This document shows, one piece after another, positions 58,814 through 64,000 of a stretch of 64,000 nt of DNA. Source of the DNA: Amycolatopsis thermoflava N1165 (GTDB taxonomy: Bacteria > Actinomycetota > Actinomycetes > Mycobacteriales > Pseudonocardiaceae); NCBI RefSeq assembly GCF_000473265.1, contig NZ_KI421511.1:1353731-1417730 (forward strand), written 5' to 3'. A program made the translations under genes and the position numbers. A model generated the notes under the pieces. The model was not told the DNA's origin. It worked only from the letters and a program-made list of their open reading frames with translations, and made no database searches. Each line of letters begins with the position of its first letter. Position 1 is the first letter of the stretch.

Positions 58814-59742
58814 TGGAGATCTCGCTCGAGGGCAAAGTGGCGCTGGTGACCGGCGCCGGGCCGAACATCGGCAGCGGCATCGCGCTCGCGCTGGCCCGCT
58901 ACGGCGCCAAGGTGGCCTGCAACGACCTGGACCCGGCGGCGGCGAAGGCCGCGGCCGACCGGATCGAGCGCAACGGCGGCACGGCGATGGCCGTCCCCGG
59001 CGACGTGACCGACCCCGAGCAGGTCCGCGAGTACCTCGCGACCGTCGTGGACGTCTGGGGGCACGTCGACATCCTGGTCAACAACGCGGCGCTGCTCGGC
59101 GGGCGCGGGGTGCTGGACGAGAGCCCGGCCTTCTTCCAGCGCGCGGTGAACGTGGCCGCGATGGGCAACTTCCTCAACACCCAGCTGGTCGGCAGGCACA
59201 TGGCGGAGCGGGGGATCCGCGGCTCGATCGTGGCGATCTCGTCGTCCAACGGGTGGTCCGGCAGCGCCGGGGTGATCGCGTACGCCTTCCACAAGGGCGG
59301 GGTCAACAACTTCGTCCGGGCGGCGGCGATGGACCTCGCGCCGTACGGGATCCGGGTCAACAGTTTCACCCCGACCGCGCCGACCCCGGACAATCCGGCG
59401 CTGATCGCGGAGCAGGGGTCGGGCGGCGTGCTGGACAGGCCGCGCCGGGCCGGGATCGGCGGCGCGGACGGCGACGAGGAGTGGCGCCGCCCGTCGCGGT
59501 GGGCGGGGGAGCGGGTGCCGCTGGTGCCGATGGGCACGACCGGCACCCCGACCGACATCGGGCACGCGGTGGCGTGGCTGTGCTCGGACTACGCGCGCCT
59601 GATCACCGGCTGCGACCTGGTCGTCGACGGCGGCGCGAGGGCGAAGAACTTCGCCTACCATCCGGCGCCGGCGAGCGAGCTGGCCGGACCGGCGCCGCTG
59701 ATCCCGCTCGACGTGACGGGCGAACTGGACCGGGAGGCGTGA
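58813..59742 (+). CDS. Short-chain dehydrogenase/reductase
   Basis: A 309-residue SDR. VALVTGAGPNIGSGIALALA is the cofactor loop, ILVNNAALLGGRG follows, and the catalytic set is Ser in VAISSSNGWSGSAG with Tyr157 and Lys161 in AYAFHKGG. NDLDPAAAKA after the second strand suggests NAD preference. An insert of about 40 residues (SGGVLDRPRRAGIGG to GERVPLVPMG) lengthens the substrate loop. It overlaps the last ABC gene by one base (TGATG), so it belongs to the importer operon and probably oxidises the imported compound or a product of the alcohol dehydrogenases. Confidence 0.9.
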   Translation: MEISLEGKVALVTGAGPNIGSGIALALARYGAKVACNDLDPAAAKAAADRIERNGGTAMAVPGDVTDPEQVREYLATVVDVWGHVDILVNNAALLGGRGVLDESPAFFQRAVNVAAMGNFLNTQLVGRHMAERGIRGSIVAISSSNGWSGSAGVIAYAFHKGGVNNFVRAAAMDLAPYGIRVNSFTPTAPTPDNPALIAEQGSGGVLDRPRRAGIGGADGDEEWRRPSRWAGERVPLVPMGTTGTPTDIGHAVAWLCSDYARLITGCDLVVDGGARAKNFAYHPAPASELAGPAPLIPLDVTGELDREA

Positions 59743-59764
59743 CCGGCCCCGCTATCCTGACCCG

Positions 59765-60084
59765 ATGCGGGTGCGGCACGGGATGCGGGCGGTCATGCTG
59801 GACGACGACGACCGGATCCTGTTGTGCCGCATGAGGATCGCCCCGCCGGGCACGGCCGTGTGGATCCCCCGGGCGTCGTCGGCGACCGCGTGGTGGCTGG
59901 TCAGCTCCGGCGGCGCGGGCGCTTCCCGACGCCACACGTGCGGCGGCAGGCCGCCGTCGAGCACGAAGCCGGTCTCTTCGAGCAGCTCCTTGCGCAGCGC
60001 TTCCAGCGGGAACTCGCCGTCCTCGACGCCGCCGTGAGACCGGTGTGCCCGCGAAGCCGGTGCGAGTCGGTGGAAGCGCAAGAT
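59765..60084 (+). pseudogene. NUDIX hydrolase pseudogene with inverted core
   Basis: The + strand from ATG 59765 gives a normal NUDIX N-terminus (MRVRHGMRAVMLDDDDRILL, CRMRIAPPGTAVWIP). It then turns to nonsense. On the opposite strand, from about 60033 down to 59870, reads the missing core: HGGVEDGEFPLEALRKELLEE and TGFVLDGG, the Nudix box, then PPHVWRREAPAPPEL. The + strand resumes with ETGVPAKPVRVGGSAR and TAG (60082-60084), a typical NUDIX C-terminus. About 50 residues between core and tail are absent. The N-terminus keeps a leaderless promoter (TATCCT, six bases before ATG). The gene has suffered an internal inversion and a deletion, so it cannot work. Confidence 0.75.
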
Positions 60085-60125
60085 AGGAGAAGCGCGCGGC
60101 GGTGAAACGGTCATAGGGTACGGGG

Positions 60126-60533
60126 ATGACGAATCAGATGATCTTCGTGAACCTGCCCGTCGCCGACCTGGACCGGGCCAAGAAGTTCTGGTCCGACCTG
60201 GGGTACGAGTTCAACGCGCAGTTCACCGACGAGAACGCGGCCTGCCTGGTGTTCAGCGACACGATCTACGCGATGCTGCTGAGACACGACTTCTTCACGA
60301 CCTTCACCGACAAGCAGATCATCGACAGCGCCAAGTCCACCGAGGTGCTGCTGGCCCTGTCCGCCGAGAGCCGGGAGGCCGTGGACACCCTGGTGGACAA
60401 GGCGGTCGCCGCGGGCGGGCGGGAGACCCGCGACCCGATGGACCAGGGGTTCATGTACCAGCGCGTGTTCGAGGACCCGGACGGTCACAACTGGGAGATC
60501 ATCTGGATGGACCCGTCCCAGGTCGACGGCTGA
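60126..60533 (+). CDS. VOC-superfamily (glyoxalase-like) protein
   Basis: A 135-residue protein made of two beta-alpha-beta-beta-beta units. MIFVNLPVADLDRAKKFWSDLGYEFN opens the first, and MYQRVFEDPDGHNWEIIWMDP closes the second with the usual D-P-D-G-H-x-W-E metal/ligand strand. Family members include glyoxalases, dioxygenases and drug-binding proteins; this one has a PhnB-like/lactoylglutathione-lyase-like layout, and the activity is unknown. ATG 60126 is six bases after TAGGGT (60114-60119) with no ribosome site, so a leaderless mRNA is likely. A hairpin repeat follows its stop. Confidence 0.88.
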   Translation: MTNQMIFVNLPVADLDRAKKFWSDLGYEFNAQFTDENAACLVFSDTIYAMLLRHDFFTTFTDKQIIDSAKSTEVLLALSAESREAVDTLVDKAVAAGGRETRDPMDQGFMYQRVFEDPDGHNWEIIWMDPSQVDG

Positions 60534-60535
60534 GG

Positions 60536-60562
60536 CCGTATAACGACCTATACGGCGCGGCG
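60536..60562. repeat. 26-bp hairpin repeat, copy 2
   Basis: Bases 60537-60562 are identical to 20376-20401. Here the stem gains one pair (CCGTATA/TATACGG). It lies between convergent genes, two bases after the VOC stop and just before the dehalogenase stop, where a bidirectional terminator would be useful. Confidence 0.8.
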
Positions 60563-60563
60563 T

Positions 60564-61283
60564 TCAGCAGCCCAGCAGGCCGGCCAGCTCCGGGAAGTCC
60601 GCCGCGACGAGATCGGCGGGGAAGTCCCCGGGCCGGTCGGCCTGGCGGTGCGGGCCCTTCTCGGCGGGCCGCTCCAGGAACGCGGTGCGCAGGCCGGCCG
60701 ACCGTGCCCCCGCCAGGTCCCAGGCGTGCGCGGCGACCATCAGCACCTCGCCGGGCGCTACGTCCAGCAGGCCGGCCGCGGTCCGGTACACCGTCGCGGA
60801 CGGCTTGTAGTCGCGGGCCAGCTCGGCGGACAGGATGCAGTCGAACGGCAGGGCGGCGTCCTTCACCAGGTGGGTGAGCAGCGCGAACCCGCCGTTCGAC
60901 AGCGCCGCCACGACGTGCCGGGAGCGCAGCCGCGCCAGGCCCGCCGTGGCGTCCGGCCACGCGGGCAGCCGGTGCCAGGCGCGCACCAGCCGGCGCCGGT
61001 CGTCCTCGCCGAGGGACACGCCGTGCTCGTCGAGCAGCGCGTCCAGCGACTCGCGGTGCAGCGTGTCCAGGACGGCCCAGTCCCGCGAGCCGTCCTGCAC
61101 TCGGCGCATCGAGGGCAGGTACCTGTCCCGCCACGCGGAGGTGAACTCGCCCGCGTCCACGTCGATCCCGGCCGCGGCGAAGACCGGCGCGACCTGGTCG
61201 CGCACGCCGCTGTACCAGTCCACCGTGGTGCCGAAGATGTCGCACGCGATCACCCGGATCGCACCGGCGTCGAAGTCGCTCAT
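60564..61283 (-). CDS. Haloacid dehalogenase type II-like HAD hydrolase
   Basis: A 239-residue HAD hydrolase. The nucleophile Asp15 lies in VIACDIFGTTVDWYSG, with ALSNGG (second motif), the Lys in ARDYKPSATVY and the late acidic region VAAHAWDLAGA. This is the (S)-2-haloacid dehalogenase pattern; the AAHAWDL block is characteristic. It hydrolyses 2-haloalkanoic acids or acts as a related phosphatase. It is downstream of an XRE-cupin regulator with a four-base overlap (61280-61283), so it is under the control of that gene. Convergent with the VOC gene. Confidence 0.88.
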   Translation of the reverse strand: MSDFDAGAIRVIACDIFGTTVDWYSGVRDQVAPVFAAAGIDVDAGEFTSAWRDRYLPSMRRVQDGSRDWAVLDTLHRESLDALLDEHGVSLGEDDRRRLVRAWHRLPAWPDATAGLARLRSRHVVAALSNGGFALLTHLVKDAALPFDCILSAELARDYKPSATVYRTAAGLLDVAPGEVLMVAAHAWDLAGARSAGLRTAFLERPAEKGPHRQADRPGDFPADLVAADFPELAGLLGC

Positions 61284-61861
61284 GACTCACCTTTCGGTCG
61301 TGCCCGGACATGCAGCCGTTCGCCCTGCGGTCCGAACAGGCTGAGGATCTCGGTCGGCTCCGGGCCGGGGTTGCCGAACCAGTGCGGGGTGCGGGTGTCG
61401 AACTCCGCGGCCTCCCCGGGCGTCAGGATCACGTCGTGGTCACCGAGGACGAGGCGCAGCCGCCCGGAGAGCACGTACATCCATTCGTAGCCCTCGTGCA
61501 CCTTCTGCTCCGGCTCGCGTGAGGGCTTCCCGGGCGGGTAGATCATCTTGAACGCCTGCAGCCCGCCCGGCCGCCGGGTCAGCGGCACGATCGTCACGCC
61601 GAACCGCACGACCGGTTTGGCGTGCACCCGCGGGTCCCCGGTCTCCGGCGCGCCGACCAGCTCGTCGAGGGTGACCTGGTGGACGCGGGCCAGCGGCAGC
61701 AGCAGTTCCAGCGTCGGCCGCCGCCCGCCGGACTCCAGCCGCGACAGCGTGCTCACCGAGATCCCGGTCGCCTCGGCCAGCTGCGCCAGCGTGACGCGCC
61801 GCTGCTTGCGCAGCGCCCGCAGCCGCGGCCCGACCGCGCCGAACAAGTCCCCGTCGCTCAT
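61280..61861 (-). CDS. XRE-family regulator with C-terminal cupin
   Basis: A 193-residue regulator. The helix-turn-helix is LRALRKQRRVTLAQLAEATG and SVSTLSRLESGGRRPTLELL (about residues 14-54). A cupin barrel follows (HEGYEWMYVLSGRLRLVLGD, about 120-140; PGEAAEFDTRTPHWFGNP), which may sense a carboxylate or sugar. ATG 61861 is chosen over upstream codons; AGGATGG precedes it. It heads a two-gene unit with the haloacid dehalogenase and is divergent from the GlmS-type gene (124-base gap), so it might control both. Confidence 0.9.
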   Translation of the reverse strand: MSDGDLFGAVGPRLRALRKQRRVTLAQLAEATGISVSTLSRLESGGRRPTLELLLPLARVHQVTLDELVGAPETGDPRVHAKPVVRFGVTIVPLTRRPGGLQAFKMIYPPGKPSREPEQKVHEGYEWMYVLSGRLRLVLGDHDVILTPGEAAEFDTRTPHWFGNPGPEPTEILSLFGPQGERLHVRARPKGES

Positions 61862-61985
61862 GCCGCCATCCTGCCGCAGCGGAAAACGGACCCGGGCACG
61901 ACGCGCCCGCCGCGGGAACTCCGGTAACGACGGTCGCCGGACGGGCGACTTCGACAGCATCCCGCCGCGGAAGGGAAGGCGCGCC

Positions 61986-63797
61986 ATGTGCGGAATCGTG
62001 GGGTACCTGGGCCGTCGGCCCGCGTTGCCGATCCTGCTGGAAGGCCTGCGGCGGCTGGAGTACCGCGGCTACGACTCGGCAGGCGTCGCGCTCGCCAGGG
62101 ACGGCAGGCTGCTGGTGCGCAAGGCCGCCGTGCGCGTCGCGGAGCTGACCCGGCTCACCGCGAACCTGGCGGGCAGCACCACCGGAATCGCGCACACCCG
62201 CTGGGCCACGCACGGCCCCGCGACCGCCACCAACGCCCATCCGCACACCGACGCCGGACGGCGGATCGCGGTGGTGCACAACGGCATCATCGAGAACGCC
62301 ACCGCGTTGCGCACCGCGCTGAGCGCGTCCGGCGTGCGGCTGGTCTCCGACACCGACAGCGAGGTCCTCGCCCACCTGATCGCCGCCGCGGCGGAACGCG
62401 GCGGCACGCTCACCGAGGCGGTGCGCGCGGCGCTGGCCGACGTCGAGGGCACCTACGGGCTCCTCGTGCTCGACGCCGAGCGCCCGGACGTGCTGGTCGC
62501 CGCCCGGCACGGCAGCCCGCTCGTGCTGGGGCTCGGCGACCACGAGATGTTCGTGGCCTCCGACCTGGCCGCGCTGGTCCGGCACACCCAGCAGGTCGTC
62601 TACCTGGAGGACGGCGAGCTGGCCACGATCCGCGCGGACGGCTTCGAGACCAGCGGCGGCGCCGACCGGCAGCCCACGGTCGTGGAGGAGGTGCCGGGGG
62701 ACTACGAGCTGGGCGGGTACCCGGACTACATGGCGAAGGAGATCGCCGAGCAGCCCGAGGCCGCGCAGCGGGTGCTGCGCGGGCGGCTCGACGAGCGGCT
62801 GGGCACCGCGCGCCTGGACGGTCTCCGGTTCACCGCCCGCGAGCTGCGCGGCATCCGGCGGGTCAAGTTCCTCGGCTGCGGATCGGCCTACTACGCCGGG
62901 CAGGTCGGCGCCGGGTTGGTCGAGGAGCTGGCGCGGGTGCCCGCCGACGCGGAACCGGCCGCCGAGTTCCGCTACCGCAACCCGGTGGTGGACCCGGACT
63001 GCCTCTACATCGCGGTGAGCCAGTCCGGCGAGACCGCCGACACCCTCGCCACGGTGGAGGAGCTGCAGCGCAAGGGCGGCCGGGTGGTCGGTGCGGTCAA
63101 CGTCGTGGGCTCGGCGATCGCGCGCGAGTGCGACAGCGGCGTGTTCCTGCACGCCGGCCCGGAGATCTCGGTGGCGTCGACGAAGGCGTTCACGAACATG
63201 GCGGTGGCGTTCGCGCTGCTCGCCCTCACGCTCGGCCGGGTCCGCGACCTGTCGCTGGCCGAGGGCAGGCGGATCGCGGGCGCGCTGGCGGAGCTGCCGG
63301 AGCGGATCGGGCAGGTGCTCGCGGAGTCCGACCGGATCGCGTCGCTGGCAGGCCGGTTCGCCGACGCCGAGCACGTGTTCTTCCTGGGCCGGGTGCGTGG
63401 CTGGCCGGTGGCGCGCGAGGGCGCGCAGAAGCTGAAGGAGATCTCGTACGTGCACGCGGAGGCCTACCAGGCCTCGGAGCTCAAGCACGGTCCGCTGGCG
63501 CTGGTGGACCCCGCGATGCCGAGCGTGGTGCTGATCCCGGACGACGAGCTGGCCGCGAAGAACCTCGGCACGATCGAGCAGGTGAAGGCGCGCGGCGGGC
63601 CGGTCGTCGCGGTCACCACGACCGGACTGGCGGTGCCGGGCGCCGACGAGGTGGTCCGGATCCCGTCCGTGGGCCCGGAGCTGGACCCGGTCCTGCTGAC
63701 CATTCCGCTCCAGCTGCTGGCCTACCACACCGCGCGCAAGCTCGGCCGGGACATCGACAAGCCGCGCAACCTCGCCAAGAGCGTCACCGTGGAGTAG
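61986..63797 (+). CDS. glmS: Glutamine-fructose-6-phosphate transaminase (GlmS-type)
   Basis: A 603-residue two-domain enzyme. Cys2 in MCGIVGYLG is the glutaminase nucleophile; THTRWATHGPAT-type and HNGIIENATAL blocks complete that domain (residues 1-230). Two SIS isomerase units follow: LGCGSAYYAGQVG (about 298), VSQSGETADT (about 342) and ASTKAFTN (about 398), with the C-terminal PRNLAKSVTVE. It makes glucosamine-6-phosphate for cell wall or sugar metabolism. ATG 61986 follows GGAAGGGAAGG. Its neighbours are not cell-wall genes, so this could be a second, pathway-linked copy rather than the housekeeping one. Confidence 0.93.
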   Translation: MCGIVGYLGRRPALPILLEGLRRLEYRGYDSAGVALARDGRLLVRKAAVRVAELTRLTANLAGSTTGIAHTRWATHGPATATNAHPHTDAGRRIAVVHNGIIENATALRTALSASGVRLVSDTDSEVLAHLIAAAAERGGTLTEAVRAALADVEGTYGLLVLDAERPDVLVAARHGSPLVLGLGDHEMFVASDLAALVRHTQQVVYLEDGELATIRADGFETSGGADRQPTVVEEVPGDYELGGYPDYMAKEIAEQPEAAQRVLRGRLDERLGTARLDGLRFTARELRGIRRVKFLGCGSAYYAGQVGAGLVEELARVPADAEPAAEFRYRNPVVDPDCLYIAVSQSGETADTLATVEELQRKGGRVVGAVNVVGSAIARECDSGVFLHAGPEISVASTKAFTNMAVAFALLALTLGRVRDLSLAEGRRIAGALAELPERIGQVLAESDRIASLAGRFADAEHVFFLGRVRGWPVAREGAQKLKEISYVHAEAYQASELKHGPLALVDPAMPSVVLIPDDELAAKNLGTIEQVKARGGPVVAVTTTGLAVPGADEVVRIPSVGPELDPVLLTIPLQLLAYHTARKLGRDIDKPRNLAKSVTVE

Positions 63798-63801
63798 TTG
63801 T

Positions 63802-63821
63802 TCTAGTGCTAGAGTAAGTGC
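63802..63821 (+). promoter_or_regulatory. Leaderless promoter and dyad of the PadR gene
   Basis: TCTAGTGCTAGA (63802-63813) is a dyad of TCTAG/CTAGA overlapping the -10 box TAGAGT (63810-63815), which lies six bases before the GTG. Autorepression by the PadR protein at this site is likely. Confidence 0.6.
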
Positions 63822-64000
63822 GTGCCCGAACTGACCCCCGCCGAGCTGACGCTGCTCGGCCTGCTCGTCGAGCGGCCCCGGCACGGCTACGAGCTGGACG
63901 AGGTCATCACCGCCCGCGGCATGCGGGAGTGGACCGAGATCGGGTTCAGCTCGATCTACTACCTGCTGGGGCGTCTGCGTGACCGCGGGCTGATCACCGA
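63822..64000 (+). CDS. PadR-family regulator (N-terminal part, cut by window edge)
   Basis: The first 59 residues, from GTG 63822, form the PadR winged helix: LTPAELTLLGLLVERPRHGYEL, then the conserved GFSSIYYLLGRLRDRGLIT recognition region. PadR proteins are dimeric repressors, often of drug exporters, with a C-terminal coiled dimerisation part that lies beyond the window. No ribosome site precedes the start, and a TAGAGT box sits six bases away, so the mRNA is probably leaderless. The target gene is probably downstream, outside the window. Confidence 0.87.
   Translation, partial: MPELTPAELTLLGLLVERPRHGYELDEVITARGMREWTEIGFSSIYYLLGRLRDRGLIT

Noticed and set aside
59752..60114. A complete minus-strand NUDIX gene
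   Set aside because: Only the core (about 60033-59870) reads as NUDIX on the minus strand; flanking codons are nonsense there, while true N- and C-termini read on the plus strand.
61440..63884. An 814-codon frame antisense to the GlmS-type gene
   Set aside because: A shadow of high third-position GC; GlmS motifs on the other strand are complete.

Overview
The window comes from a high-GC Gram-positive actinobacterium, most likely of the order Pseudonocardiales (an Amycolatopsis-like genome). Reasons: very high GC with GTG starts throughout; many leaderless promoters of the type TANNNT followed 6-7 bases later by a start codon; and actinobacterial families such as a DUF5313 protein, a DevR/DosR orthologue, a ChoD-type oxidoreductase, NDMA-dependent alcohol dehydrogenases, a probable F420-type LLM oxidoreductase and small chaplin-like secreted proteins. 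No rRNA, tRNA, CRISPR array, insertion sequence, integrase or replication origin was seen. It reads as a chromosomal accessory/catabolic region with local duplications and three decayed genes.

0-9.5 kb: the start of a phytoene desaturase gene (cut by the edge), a PEP-mutase/isocitrate-lyase-family enzyme, a secreted GH43-like glycosidase, and a polymorphic toxin unit. The toxin is a 1,476-residue RHS protein with a WxG-type N-terminus and a deaminase-like C-terminal tip (HAE and CDDC motifs). Its presumed immunity gene overlaps it by 20 bases. An HdeD-like membrane protein and a Tat-exported beta-propeller protein follow.

9.5-17 kb: a six-gene operon of uncertain substrate: LacI regulator, FAD oxidoreductase, hydantoinase/oxoprolinase (HyuA-type, no HyuB), a small HELVH protein, an ion-transporter-superfamily permease and an alpha/beta hydrolase. 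All junctions overlap or nearly touch. Two CTAAT-n-CG-n-ATTAG operators sit between it and the divergent Tat-exported protein. This is the best candidate here for an undescribed catabolic pathway.

17-31.4 kb: two OhrR-like MarR regulators (both with an N-terminal Cys) around an alpha/beta-hydrolase relic, a Dps and an esterase; a YtcJ-type amidohydrolase whose 3' end is tandemly duplicated (203-bp period); a DUF1015 protein and a hydrolase; an AraC regulator divergent from a flavin monooxygenase/choD pair; an acetoacetate-decarboxylase-like protein; then two tandem chaplin-like genes, each followed by two strong hairpins.

31.4-48 kb: a large membrane patatin, a TlpA-like lipoprotein, an MDR reductase divergent from an AraC regulator, a 1,047-residue AAA/TPR regulator, a DrrAB-type ABC exporter with an FMN reductase, an acyl-CoA synthetase, an orphan devR preceded by an unlisted 39-codon membrane peptide, an MFS/aldo-keto reductase pair with a divergent MarR, and a small lipoprotein.

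48-64 kb: a TetR regulator with twin operators divergent from an aldo-keto reductase, an LLM oxidoreductase, two tandem NDMA-dependent alcohol dehydrogenases, a complete five-gene peptide/nickel-type ABC importer with a terminal SDR, a NUDIX pseudogene whose core is inverted, a VOC protein, a haloacid dehalogenase with an XRE-cupin regulator, a GlmS-type transaminase and the start of a PadR regulator. A 26-bp hairpin repeat occurs identically after genes at 20.38 kb and 60.54 kb.
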